Of a stretch of 64,000 bases of DNA, positions 1-11,717 are shown one piece after another; position 1 is the first letter of the stretch, and each line of letters opens with the position of its first letter. The stretch is taken from NCBI GenBank assembly GCA_022828595.1, contig JAKGHH010000005.1, forward strand, positions 55,113,655 through 55,177,654. Reading direction: 5' to 3'. The notes under the pieces were generated by a model that saw nothing but the letters and a program-made list of their open reading frames with translations, had not been told where the DNA came from and did no database searches. A program made the position numbers and the translations under genes. The stretch comes from Nelumbo lutea. Lineage: Eukaryota > Streptophyta > Magnoliopsida > Proteales > Nelumbonaceae.

Positions 1-654
1 TCCATTTAGTCCACCTAAAGGTCTTATTACCCCTATGATCTCTCTAAGATGAAGCCAAATCCATGTATTTTACTATTTTATATACATGTTCAGATGTCCC
101 AGGCTATTTCTATAAACCTGAGGTGGGGAGTAAGTCCTATTTTTTAAGATTCTCTCATTTTGAGAAATTTACACATGAATCATATCTAGTTACCTGAATT
201 TGAGAATGATCTGACTCAATCCAATCTATAAAAAAAATTGAATTGGATCAGGTTGGGTCATGGACTTGTTGATCCAATTGTTAGGTCTAATTGGAGCTAT
301 TTACCTATTGTTATAAGTTTTCACCCTTTAGTCTTTACTCTTTATCGTTTACTCTTTGAATTGTTGAATGTTAAGTTTTTTTATTTTATGTTGAGAATTT
401 CAAGGTCAATTTCTTTAATTTTTGGTATTTTTCTTTATTTTTTAAAAGTTCAGTTACTTTTAGGGATGACTCAAAATGACCTATGGGTCAATCCTAACCC
501 AAACATTTTAGGGTTAAGGTCTAGCATTATTAGCTGACCCAACTCAAAGCATCTTGACTCAACCCGAACCCGACCTACCCAACCCAATTGCCAGGTCTAC
601 TCCCACATCCCACCAACCAGTTTTTTGGAACCATTGTTCAGCCTAGAAATCATC
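1..654. other. Intergenic; AT-rich, diverged repeat at about 205-615
   Basis: No gene is supported. Positions 205-615 alternate short words of the kind ATTGGATCAGGTTGGGTC and GACCCAACTCAA, which read as an old inverted-end interspersed repeat. The only sizeable open frame (238-537) lies inside this repeat, has no recognisable domain and is very AT-biased, so I do not call it. Confidence 0.4.
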
Positions 655-895
655 CAAACAACTGATTTCATTTCACCTTCAACTCGGTTTTTGGCTAAAA
701 CTCATTGACTTAGTCAGTGACCCATTGACCTAGGCGGGCAAACCGTCAACCTATTCAACTTGGACAATAATTTTTGACCATTTTTTATTTTTTAAGTTAA
801 AATGAACCATCTATTCGAACCAGATGATCAAACCACTAACCCATAAACAAATGGCCAAAATGGTTCCGATTCCTGATCGGTTCTTAAAATGTTGC
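655..895 (+). mobile_element. Short interspersed repeat, family E copy 1
   Basis: This copy shares its order of words with repeats at about 10846-11082, 42622-42935 and 46707-47022: an arm around CTCGGTTTTTGGC, then CATTGACCTAGGCGG, an AT-rich centre, GATGATCAAACCACTAAC, and ATGGTTCC near the far end. The shared layout in both orientations shows a dispersed non-coding family of about 240-320 bp. Other copies end near TTTTTAAA words. The transposon superfamily cannot be fixed from this window. Confidence 0.5.
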
Positions 896-1310
896 CACCA
901 ACATAACACCCATACATCCCTTTCTACTGGGCCTGGAAAAGATGAGCCAATGACCTGCTAGTAAGGCTGTTTTGAGTCCGTTTGGGAGGACTAAAGTACA
1001 ACGGCTTCTGGCTTCGGAGGTGGGTGGGCCCTATATAGATAATCAATTAAAAAGAGAAACATCATTTGCTTCATCAGCCTCTTAGAAGCTATTAGAATAG
1101 TTTATCCAGAGCACTTGAAAACTGCTGAACCAGCTTAGCTGAATTTACCGCTCAGCTCTCTCAAATGGGTCCTTAATCAATCATAAATGACTTGGAAATC
1201 TTCCACGTGTAATTTATTTAATTGGGACCCAACTAACTTGCCCACTAAGATCGAGGGTAGGCTTGTACGCCATGTTCTTTAATTTGTAGCTCTGGGCCAT
1301 TTAGGAGGCC

Positions 1311-1576
1311 TAGGGGTGAACATGGGCTGGGCCAGGCTTTGCAAGTGCAAGAAGGGTTATAGCATGGGCCCGGGTTGAAAAGTGAAAATGATTAGCCCAA
1401 GTCTGGCCTGGTTCATTGCTACCACCAAATGATTATACCGGCTTGATCAGACAGAAATTTTAGGACCGGGTTGAGGCTTACATTTCAGGCCTAGGCCCAG
1501 GCCGAATTGGGCCCAAACCTGACTTTAGAATTTCTGGACTTGGTGCAAACCTAGGCCCAGCCTATGATCACCTCTA
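1311..1576. mobile_element. hAT-like MITE (TAGGGGTGAACATGGGC ends)
   Basis: The left end TAGGGGTGAACATGGGCTGG is mirrored by GGCCCAGCCTATGATCACCTCTA at the right end, giving imperfect terminal inverted repeats of the TAGGGG type found in plant hAT miniature elements. It is 266 bp long and non-coding, full of GGCCCAG/CTGGGCC words. The eight bases on each side do not match, so the target duplication is lost or the ends are slightly misplaced. Confidence 0.5.
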
Positions 1577-1720
1577 GTAATAGACCTTACCAACAGATCA
1601 GCAAATCAGATCAAGCAAGCAAGGAGCTTCTCTTCACGGCCAAACCCATTTCAGCCACTTTGAAATTTTCGAACCATCACAAAATATGGGACCTTGTTCA
1701 TTCATCGATTTTTATTTTAG

Positions 1721-1830
1721 GTTATATTTGGTTTGAATGAAAAGGAAGAGAAACTTATACAAGGTTTGTAAACATTTCCTTAACTTTCCCTTCTTTTCCT
1801 TACTTTTTCCTTTAAACCAAACACAATCAT
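1721..1830. mobile_element. Foldback MITE, family F copy 1
   Basis: About 110 bp beginning TATTTGGTTTGAATGAAAAG and ending CTTTTTCCTTTAAACCAAAC, so the arms can pair into a hairpin. Related copies lie at 26448-26548 and 48918-49047 with the same arms and the same central words TACAAGGTTTGTAAA or similar. It is non-coding and relies on transposase from elsewhere. Confidence 0.6.
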
Positions 1831-2259
1831 AGGCTCAATTTGGGAGTACAAATACAAATATATAGAGTGCAAAACCTTGCATTTTTGTATCATTTTGTAT
1901 GTATTTACACTATATATATTTGTATTTATACTCTTTTGAAACTGAGCCTTATCTTCTTTTTCATTTTCCATACAAACAGTTTGGGCTATGGTTGAGGGCT
2001 CACTGTCACTGGCTATCTCGTAGGTATGCCTCAACTATGAATTGATTGGTGATTAGTGAGAGCATTCATATTATTTAGTGATCCCTATTATTGGGCGTAG
2101 AAAGGAGAGTAAAATGAATTACCCTTAATGTGCCCAATGCACGATTACCTGACTCAAATCTGTGATCTCATCAATTGTAATAAAACACAAACTAAATATA
2201 AATATAAAAATAAATACACACCAAACAAGTGCAAGTGTGAATTTTATTCACTCAGCCCG

Positions 2260-2970
2260 CCAACGCTTATTTTAGAATTATAGAGTTCTCGTCGTCTCCT
2301 TCTCAATTCATTCTTTTGCTACCTGGTTTGGCCGAGGGCAACAAGGTAAATTCTCTCTTGAGCTCTGAAGATTAGCCGAAGGCTATGAGAATTCAAAGGG
2401 GGTACGTTGAGGTCGAGGCGGATTATTCCCTTTGAATACTATAGGAACCGAGGGATTATGGCTAAGGGCTGTTGACTAAGTGGTGAAGTCTCTTGAAATC
2501 TGAGATTCTGCAAGACAAGAAGTGTCAGAAACCTCATGTGGGAACCCGAGACAAAGGCTCCAATGGTCAAGTTAGTATGAGAGCAAAAGGAATTGGATTT
2601 GGTGCCAAAGAGGGCTTGGAAGAGGGCACTCATAGGCATTAGGCTCCCAGGAATTCAGTCCTTCTCTTAGGAGTAGAGTTAGAACTAGAATTCAAGGGAT
2701 CCTTTACCTGGTGGGGCACCTTGTATTTATACTTGAGCTGCAGTGAGGTAGGTGGAAATGGAGGCATAGGAGGGCAGTTAGTGGCCATTGCGGAGACGCT
2801 GGGTGCTCTGCTGTTGGCTCCGTATGAGGGGAGCAGGGTAGCCCCCGTCGTGTCAAATCACGGCCCCAAGTCTGGTGCTCGTGGCCTGGGCCGGGCTACC
2901 CCACATCACATTCCAACCATGGTTCTAAAGCTATCATTCCAACCATGGTTATGGTGTTGATGGTATTTGA
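2260..2970 (-). mobile_element. LTR remnant of an old retrotransposon
   Basis: This block is more GC-rich than its surroundings. On the - strand it carries a TATA-like box (TATAAATA, the complement of 2724-2731) followed by a plausible transcript start region and a long untranslated stretch, which is the layout of an LTR. No reverse transcriptase or gag is next to it, so it would be a solo or truncated LTR. No partner LTR or target duplication was found; the boundaries are approximate. Confidence 0.4.
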
Positions 2971-3129
2971 AGGTTAATTTCATTTATCGGGCTACCCCAC
3001 CGATGGCATGAATTTGAAGTTTTGGTTTTCTTATAGATATCCTTTCTTTAGCTTAGCTACTCTTGCTTTATTTTGTAGAAGGTTAATTTCATTTATATTT
3101 TTTATTATTTGATTTTATAAAAACTTGTA

Positions 3130-3582
3130 AGGCCAATTATATTATAAAGCTGAGTGTTGGGTAATTAAGAAATAATATGTTTAAAAAATGAATGTGACAA
3201 AAATGCAAATGCTAAGATGAATAAGTAAAAATTAGAACATGTCAAAAAAAAAGTGAAAACTAGAAAGAGTAGGATTAGAAATGCGATTATTTATAATAGC
3301 CTAAGAAAAGCTTCAATATATGATAAAATGAAAGAAAATATACTAAGATGGTTTAGACACATGCACAGAAGATCACCAATTGCACCAGTTGAATTGATTT
3401 CTCACACATTGAAAGAGCTAGAAGAATTCAGGATACACAAAAAGTAGATAGGTAAAATTAGTGAAAAATGATTTAATAGTGGATATGACTTTAAAAACAA
3501 TATATTAATGAAAAAATACCCATGAAGCAAACCCCATCTAATTGGAACAAGGCAAGGATGATGATGATGATGATGATTTGAC
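3130..3582 (+). pseudogene. RTE-type LINE, 3' end of ORF2 and tail
   Basis: Translation of this stretch gives the C-terminal end of a plant LINE reverse-transcriptase protein: AECWVIKK, then DKMKENILRWFRHMHRR (about 3320-3371), matching the family pattern DK(M/L)xExRLRWFGHVQRRP, then a run ending in NPIELEQG-like sequence. It is broken by stops and frameshifts. The end is a GATGATGATGATGATGAT run (about 3558-3578), the simple-repeat tail typical of RTE LINEs. It is a 5'-truncated dead copy; the upstream part of ORF2 is missing. Confidence 0.75.
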
Positions 3583-4950
3583 TTTATCAAAGCTCATTGA
3601 TATAATTATATAAGAAGATGGCTGCATTTGGCATTCCTTATTTTAAGGATTTATCTCCCTTTTTGCAAATAAAAATTCAATGTTGTAGGGGCATTTTAAG
3701 CAATCTGGATTAGGTAGGTACATTGCTGTAAGCACATTCAATGAGCACTTAAAAAATTTTTTGACATCTATCCCCTAAAATGCCTCCAGCCTACACATGA
3801 AAAAGATTAAAAACCACTTCTAACTATTGTCAAAATAATTATAAATGCTTATTGAATGTGATTACTATATTGTGCCTAATAGATTAAGTCCGTATACTAC
3901 TTTATTTAATTATTGTATATATAAGCAATTGTACATACCAAAATTCATATAAAATTAAAATTAAAAAAAAAAAAAAACTTTGGCCCAATTCACAGCCCAA
4001 TCTGACCCAAAGCACAGCTCACAGATCAACCCGACCCACACTTTACAGGGGCGGACCGGACCAGCAGAGCCCGTTTTACACCTCTAAATGCAGCGTTAGT
4101 GATTTACATATTTGAAGTCATCACCATAATTTTCCTATTTTTTTGGATATGGTATTTCTGGATTCCTGGTTGGTCGTGTGCTCGTTCATTTATTTTTATT
4201 TTTTAATTTTAATTTAAATGACAAAAGTACACTTCCCAAAGCTCAAATCAAAAAGTCTTACTTGATAAACCCCATAGATGAAAGGACGTGGGCTTCAAAA
4301 TAAAAAACAGATGAAAGGACGTTACCCGTTTTAGGCCCACCAACTGAGGAATACAAATGGATCGAGGACTAATTGAACACGCAAGTTCTTCGATCTCTCT
4401 ATCAATTGCAAAGAGAGAGAGAGAGATTTTCACAATGGCTGCCTGGTTGTGGATGAGGAGAACACATTTTTTTCGACTCCGTCCGACCTGAGACCCAAGT
4501 GATTTTTGAATACGCCAGTCAGCCAGTGTACATGTTCAAAACCAATCGGGGGGTCACAGACTCACAGGAAATGTGTTTGTGGATGAGGGCCATCTGAAAT
4601 TGGACCTCTGGTCCAGTTCATGACAAGACGTACCCATTGTACCTGCTGGAATTTCAACAAATTATCTTTCTTAATTTCTTTTTGATGGGCAACAACGAAT
4701 TCTTTTCCTTATTGCAACATGGTTTGTCTTGACAGAAAAAGAAAAAAGAGGTTGAGAAATTGGTTCATCACTCCGGCCAATGTAATAATATCGTTAAACC
4801 ATGTGAACAAAATTGGTTATTTCTTACAACTACTCTACTACCGGGGGGCATGCTCCTACCTTTTCATCAATACAGCTTCGCCAATCAGCAAGGTAGCAAT
4901 GTATCTTCAAATGATCGGATATGAATTTATCTGATTGGAATGACAACATC
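3583..4950. other. Intergenic, no gene seen
   Basis: AT-rich sequence with an A run near 3962-3976 and a short GACCCAA/GGGTC-rich patch at about 3980-4085 that resembles a decayed miniature element. No coding frame shows a domain or a plausible splice structure. Confidence 0.4.
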
Positions 4951-4959
4951 CCATTCATT

Positions 4960-5530
4960 CGTGATGGATAATGGATTTGCATATCCTTTCGGTTACTGAT
5001 TGATTCAGATTTAAAACTAAAATTTGGGTATTGATTGATCTGATTAGATTAGGATATATAATTTTGGATATTTATACTGGTTTTGTACAGATTTACCGAA
5101 TTCTTATTAGATCCGAGATTTGATCCTATTTGGTCAAATTCGAATCACTCCTGTCCAGATCTTTGGATCGGATCTGATAATATGATCCAATCAGAAATTG
5201 GATTGGATTCGGATCACCCCCTATCCGATTCAAGAAGATTTACTCTGATATGTATTATTATTTATAAATATAAAATAATGCATATATATATATATATATG
5301 TTATATGATAAAAATAAAAAGAAATACTTGTATTTTTTATTTTTATTTTATTTAAATTAGTATATTTTAATTTTCTTTTAATAATTTATTAATTTTTAAA
5401 GAAAACAAGTCAGGTCAGATCAAATCCGAAGATCCAACTTACTATACGATTCAAATTCAAATCAAATCCTATCAGATCAATTCAAATATACCTTAATTCA
5501 AATTTAATCCAATTCATTTGCATCCTTTGA
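4960..5530. mobile_element. hAT-like MITE, family B copy 1
   Basis: This copy shares long stretches with 43336-43788: GATCCTATTTGGTCAAATTC near the left, CCTATCCGAT, a very AT-rich core with a TA dinucleotide run, AAAGAAAACAAGTCAGGTCAG, then CAATTCATTTGCATCC at the right. It is a little longer than its partner and its left end is decayed. The open frame at 5083-5355 lies inside it and is not a gene. Confidence 0.6.
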
Positions 5531-7824
5531 TATAACTAAATACATGACAAAAGTAAAATATACATATCAGTCAAATATTGAATCCAATTTGGATCCCCTG
5601 GATTCTCATAGCTGAAAAAAAAATCCAACATCCATATGATAGAATTTCCAAGGAAAATGAAATCTAAGCATCTCTTCTAAAATATCTTTTTGGTTCCTTA
5701 CAACATTTCCCTTCTCACTTTTATTTGTATATGAAAATGCAGCAAGAAGACTTAATTTGTTTGCGGTGCAAATTTCATTTGTGAGAAGTAAACTAGGAAG
5801 TAAGTTGAAATAGGATTAATTAAATTGTGCCCACTTTACATGAAAGAAAATGGAGGTACAAGAGGGCTATTGTTTGGGAGTGAGATAGGAAGCAAGATAC
5901 TTATCAAAAAAAAGGTAGAAAGTGTTGGGATTGTCTTATTTTACAATCCTTGGATTAATTTTAATTTAACGGTTGGTGTGGTCTCTCTTTAGATTAAATA
6001 AGTTTTACATATAAAAGCTTTTTTTTGTATATAGGATTAAGGTTTTTTGGAAGAAAATGTGTGAAAGAAAAAATACAAAGTGCTATTGGTGAGAGAATAT
6101 GTTTTTTCTCTTGTTTTATTCTTCGGATTGAGAAAAAAGGGAAAATGGGTATACAAGGGATAAGGGTTGATTTGGGCCGCAAGCTGCAAAGTACTTGTAT
6201 TGTTTCAGTTTTCTTTCATAGTAAAGAACAGATTTCATTTCTCCCGTGCATGTAAGCAATAAGGTCGAACCACGTAAATTTTTTGTCTTTGTGGTGCTTG
6301 TCTTTATCCGTCTTTGCTTGAATTCTACCATTTTTGTTTCTATTAGATTTTTCGTTGTTGCTATTTCAAATAACTTGTTATTTGATACTATGGTAGTTGT
6401 TGTGAGGCCCCAACAAGAAATAAGATGATGTGCTCCCTCTTCTATATGAAAGAAAAACGAGATAAGAGTAAGGTGATACAAAATTTGCATCAGTTTTTAG
6501 AATACAAAATCTGCAGTGCTAGTGAGTGCAAATGAAATAAAAAAAAATTCAAATTTTATACCAATAAAAAATATAAATCATAGTTAGAAACAAATGGATG
6601 CAAAACTGATCGGGTGCATAATTTTTGTTTGATTTGCACTGCAAACAAACAGGGCTGAGTATCAGTCATGGTGGGGTTCCAAAGTTCCACATGATGACAT
6701 GATAGACTCCATAATATCACTGGCTATGGACATGAAACACTTCCCGAGTGTCCAGATGCCAAATACGTGGGGGCACTTTTGGTTTTTAAATTAATGATTT
6801 GAATCGTTTTACAGAGGGAAGACAAAAGCTGTTTAACTCTGAGAAGGGACTTTGGGTAATAAAGCTGGTACAAATACTGAAATACAAACTACAAACAACA
6901 ACATAACTTCCAATGCACCAGGCACAAGCTTTTCTGGTATACTAGAGTACCACACCAAAAAAAGGCTCTTCTACATTTTCTTTCGTACCGCGATTGTCCC
7001 TAGTTGCCGTGACAAACTTGGGAATTGGGATAGGGCAATGGTGTGGGCTCTGCGGTCTGCTTGAGCTTGGCCTGGTAAGTAAAAAGCCTGTCCAGCCCAC
7101 CCTGCAGGCCTGCCCTATACTAGCTTAGGTCCAGTCCAGGGCCAGACAGTGAGCCCAAGCTTGTTTCTCTTTCTCTAGGTCGGACCCGGCCCGAATGGCT
7201 TTAGTTTTTTCTTTTGGTGAATAAATCCAGTTATGTCCCGACACTCTTGAGCTGTTATATCAGTTCCAGTTCCTTTATTTTCAAGTCTGTTCACTTTTCT
7301 AATATTCTTAAGTGGTCAAAAGATGCTGTTTCTTAGTTAGTGTCTTTTACTCTTTACTCTTTATATAAAGACAAAAGTTCGTGGGCTTGTGCCTAGTGCC
7401 TAGAGGGCTCATTAGATGGTACTGGACCCTAGACTCCCTTTACTTGCCAAATGTTCCTCACACAAAGGACAAAAAAAAAAAAGAGGACACTATTCACTGT
7501 TGTGTGTGACTGTGTGGGAAAGAACCATAGGATTTATTAAAAAAGAAAACATAGGATTTATTGCATGGGATGGCCCTAACTCTAGGTCCTTGCCCAGTTG
7601 CCACTTAGCAATCGTCAGTCGTCGATGGGCTGGTTTGAGTCCGGGGATTTAAGGTTGATTCACCATGTACAAACCTGGTTGGGCTTCATGTTAGAGCCCA
7701 TTAGAGCCCACTTACTATATGATCCAAACTGAATCCCAAGAAGCTAGAACAATCTCTCTCTCTCTGAACAAGTCAACAAAGTCAACAAAGGAAGCTGTCC
7801 TGGTTATATGTTATACATGGATAT
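5531..7824. other. Intergenic, no gene seen
   Basis: AT-rich DNA. Overlapping open frames around 6025-6490 on both strands have no domain and look like chance. A short patch at 7060-7200 is rich in GGCCTG and CCAGTCCAGGGCC and may be a decayed relative of the element at 1311. Nothing else is supported. Confidence 0.4.
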
Positions 7825-8177
7825 TAGGGGTGCTCATAAAAAAACCAAAAAAATTGAATTGAAAAACATGCGATTAATTAAATTAATCAGTTTGGTTTTG
7901 GTTCGATATTTTTGAATTAACCTAGAAAAAAAATCAACGGTTAAGTGAATTGATCGATATATATATTTATATATTCTATATATTTTAATTTATGTCACGT
8001 ATTATTTATGTGATACATATATTATATTTACAATTATCTATTTATAATATATAATAATTTATCCAAAGAACTGAAACCAGTCAACCAGCGGTACCGGTTT
8101 GATTTCAGTTTGGAGTATTATAAAAACCGATAGGACCATTTTGATTTTAAAAAATGTCTATGGTTTGGTTACCCCTA
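7825..8177. mobile_element. hAT-type MITE, family D
   Basis: 353 bp from TAGGGGTGCTCATAAA to TGGTTTGGTTACCCCTA, so the ends are imperfect inverted repeats starting TAGGGGT. The flanking octamers are ATGGATAT and TTAGATAT, alike at six of eight positions, which fits a decayed 8-bp hAT target duplication. The body is AT-rich with TTTGGTTCGATATTTT and ACCGGTTTGATTTCAGT words. Non-coding. Confidence 0.6.
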
Positions 8178-9529
8178 TTAGATATAAGGGGTTCGTTCCC
8201 ACATCCCTACCCACGAGTAATTACAGCTGAGCATCCACAATATCTCTCGTCATTCATGGAAACCAATACGCAGTGGTAGTGTTATGTGGGTATGGATGTA
8301 AAAACAATTTGTGAGTAGCAGATACACAGTGAGACATAATTAAGGAGTTTGATTCTATTGCCACTACTTTGGAGCCACATCAGCAATTCAAATTCCATGT
8401 TAAATATTTTGTTTGGTTAACTGTTTTCTCAAAAAATGGAAAAAAAAAATGCATTGCATTGATTCTCAAAGAAAGTCATTTTATTATTATTTTTTTTTTC
8501 TTTTGCATTAGGCAACCATTGCAATGATGTGGCTCCAACATGGTACCGTTTTCTCAGAAAACGGCAATGGAATTAAAACACCTCCAAACATTGCTATTTT
8601 TATAAAAATCATCAGACCATTGCAATTGCTTTTTCCTAAACCAAACACCACCATATTAGTTTAAATTTAATTAAGATCATGCAAGTATGCGACGAATTAA
8701 TGTATTGTTGGTAATATCGTAATGAAGACTTTTTATTCGTGTGAACGTCAATTTTGAGATTTATAAATTCCCTTGACAAAACATTGTTTTCAGCCACCAA
8801 CCACACACCATTGACCCAAGGACAATTCTAATCAAAAGAAAATTCAATTAAATAATTAATTTGCAGTCAAATAAAATTTTAGAAAAAAAAGTTTAAGCTT
8901 AATTTGGTGGCAATATAAATACAAATATATATAATGCAAATAGAAGGAAAGTTAAGAAATATAATATATAAGATTTTGCATTGTGCATAATAGCCTTTAG
9001 AAAAATGTCTTAATTGTATACCACCAGCTCACAGTTCATCTCTTCCCATATAATACTGTTTTGGTAGACTTCCTACTGAGGGGTGGCTTATGTTAGCTGA
9101 TTTGCTCTAATAGAGACAAATTTGATTCCTACTATCAACCAAAAAAAGGAACATGGCAATTTGCAAAATCTTGGGGTTGTGTTTGGATAAGTTTTAGGAT
9201 TTCTACATTCAAAGTATGGTTGTCAATGGATTGAATTGGATCAAATATGGGTAGACCCAAATTTCATATACAGGTTGAATTCAAATAGGATCTTATCCAT
9301 TGGATTCAAATTGAATTCAGATTATAATCAGATATTGAATTATATAAATGAAAAATGATTAAATTTTATATGTTATTCATAAAATGAACTAAAAATAACT
9401 TCTGATATTGCAATTCATCAACAAAATAAATTGAAAATTATTTTTTTTTTTTTGATATTGTAATATCAAAAATTAACTTTTAATTTTTAATTGAAAATTA
9501 ACTTTTGATATTGCAATTCATCCAGGCTG
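8178..9529. other. Intergenic, AT-rich
   Basis: No gene is supported. Part of 9210-9360 alternates GGATTGAATTGGATC and TTGGATTCAAATTG words, suggesting a decayed miniature element. Poly-T and poly-A tracts are common. Confidence 0.4.
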
Positions 9530-9690
9530 ATTCATATTGTATTGGAGCCTTCCTATTTGCCCCTACATGGGTGTTTCGAGTCGACAAGTGGTTTGGCGGG
9601 TAGACCGGCCCCTCTGAACCAGATTCGAAAAAAAATAAAAAATAAAAAAAACAGTATCGGTACACCCTGTATCTATATTTTGAACTTGAT
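9530..9690 (+). repeat. Interspersed repeat, family J copy 1
   Basis: Shared with 48510-48720: a TGCCCCTA(C/T)A(G)GG word, GTGTTTCGAGTCGAC-like sequence, CCCCTCTGAACCA, a run of AAATAAAAAATAAA, ACAGTATCGGTAC, and ATATTTTGAAC at the end. Non-coding, origin unknown. The open frame 9542-10042 begins inside it and is considered spurious. Confidence 0.5.
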
Positions 9691-10845
9691 ACGAATATAT
9701 ATATATAATAAAACTATAAGCATTGCCATTCATCCAAAAATTTGTTATACAGATGAGAGAATATGGAGCCACCTCCATTTTATTGAATTCGAGTCACTCT
9801 TAATGAAACTGAATCCACATTTGAAATCAAATTTGGATTGGATATATTTGCGTCCTATTTCAAAACCCAAAAAGTACAAACCTTTTTTTAATGCCCCTTT
9901 GAGAGGCCTGAAGCTCAGCGGCGTTTGGCTTTCAGAAGGGGACCCACACAGACAATCTAATCTATATTTGGTGAAAAATCCAAAGAGCCCATATCCGCCG
10001 GCTGTCAATCACTTGAGGGGCTGTCCGCTTCAACCCTTTTGAATAGTTTATCCTAATCACTTCAAACCTTTAATGTAGCTGAGTCAGCTTAGCTGTATCT
10101 TCAACTCAGCCCTTCCAAACAGGTCTTAAACTTTGTTCGTCTAAAAGTGTTTTGACTTCATTTTATAATGTTTTGAAAATTAACTCTTACCATTGAAAAC
10201 GTCGTTTTAGCTTGATTCTGTTTTCCACAGCCAAAGCTCCAAAAGCAAGGGCTTATTCAAACAGATTTCTTGGTATGCGGCCTGACGTTCCCCCCGTAAA
10301 AAGAGTTGAAATCCGTTTCAAATTATACGCAAAAAACCAAGCTTCCTCGGGTTAGGGAGTGTATTTGGCCATTTGGACATGTGGATATTAATTTCCTCAA
10401 GGCTCACCATTTGGGTGGTGTTCCATATCGTGTTCATTTAGTAGTTTTGGTTCTTTGCATGGGATGAATACCTGTTCGGCTCATTGTAGCGGTCATCCAT
10501 GACATAAATTTGTGGTTAAGGCCCGTCCATATTCTATTTTTGATTTCCTGCTTCACACTCTCCTTCAAAGTCTGAAACCCTAATGTGTGTTTCACATTTT
10601 AATACTTTTATCAATAAAATATTAATTATTTTATTTAATTTTTAAAATTTTAATGTTTTTATTAATAAAATAATATGTTTTAAATATTTAAAATACTTTT
10701 TTTTTTAAATCTAATTATTTTACTAATATTTTTATAAAAAATTAATATTTATTAGTTAATATTAATTCACTGATGCATTTTTTAATATATTTATCATATA
10801 AAATGCAAAAATTAAATATTTATGATTAAATGTGTATATCAAGGT
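9691..10845. other. Intergenic, no gene seen
   Basis: AT-rich in the second half (10600-10850), with alternating AATATTTT and TTAATATT words. No domain-bearing frame is seen on either strand. Confidence 0.4.
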
Positions 10846-11082
10846 TTTTAAACTGCCATTGATCCAAATGGTTGGACCGTTCGGCCTAGGAACCATCTAG
10901 GCAAGCAGTTTCGTTTACCCCAAACCCGGTTTTTGGCCAAAAATTGTTGAAAAAGTCAACAACCCGTTTGACCCAAGCGGTTGAACCGCCGACCCGTTGT
11001 TCGAACTGGACGGTTGGATCATTGACCTAGAAACCAATGGTCAAAATAGTTCCATGTCTGAGTCATTTTTTAAAATGTTAGT
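10846..11082 (+). mobile_element. Interspersed repeat, family E copy 2
   Basis: Contains TTGGACCGTTCGGCCTAGGA, CCCGGTTTTTGGCC, TTGACCCAAGCGGTTGAACC and ATTGACCTAGAAACCA in the same order as the copies at 655, 42622 and (inverted) 46707. Bounded by TTTTTAAACTG on the left and TTTTTTAAAATGTT on the right, which may be the inverted ends. Confidence 0.55.
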
Positions 11083-11317
11083 ATAAATCATTCATAAATG
11101 TATATGAGATACATGGAATCAAAAAATATGGTGTGGTCTGGTCCACACAACGCCTACAGTATGCCACTGGGGGTGTGTACTGGTCTAGTCCACACAATTT
11201 GTCCACAGTTGCCGTGAACTATGGTGTGGTGTGGATTGATCCCTACCACAGGGTGTAGTGTGGACCAGTCTACACCCACAAATTTCTCATCCACACTATA
11301 AAACACCCTCTAATCAC

Positions 11318-11717
11318 TAGGTGTCAATGGATCAGTTTTGGATTGGACGAGGTCCAATCCAAAATCATTTTGGACGGATTGGACAGACTAATAAGACATA
11401 TTGGATTGGACCAATCTAGTCCAAAATATTTATTAGATTGGATTGGACCTGACCCGTTCATAGCAAATTTATATTGAATTGGGTTGGATTAAGCCAATAT
11501 CTAATCCATTGATATAAGATAAGAATATGTGTTAATAGATTGGGTTTGGATTGAAACCAATCTAAAATCAAAATGAATTTGAACAGATTGAATGGTCCAA
11601 GCATTAAATTAAACTGATCCAAATTGGTCCAAAACATTCATTGAATTGGATTGCATTTATAATAGACTCACATTGGACCGGATCGGATTAGACCAAATCC
11701 AGTCCAATTGACACCCT
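11318..11717. mobile_element. hAT-type MITE, family A copy 1
   Basis: About 400 bp from TAGGTGTCAATGGATCAG to CCAATTGACACCC, with imperfect inverted ends. The body is dense in GGATTGGACC/GGTCCAATCC words. The same family recurs at 23641, 43999, 44788, 48012 and 49211; two of those keep hAT-like 8-bp flanking duplications. This copy has no clear duplication. Non-coding. Confidence 0.65.

Noticed and set aside
3402..3590. Minus-strand frame with a polyhistidine run
   Set aside because: The histidines come from the (GAT)n tail of the RTE LINE read on the other strand; no gene context.
9542..10042. 166-residue plus-strand frame, one of the longest in the first 18 kb
   Set aside because: It begins inside the family J repeat, has no domain, contains low-complexity lysine runs from A tracts, and overlaps frames of similar length on the other strand.
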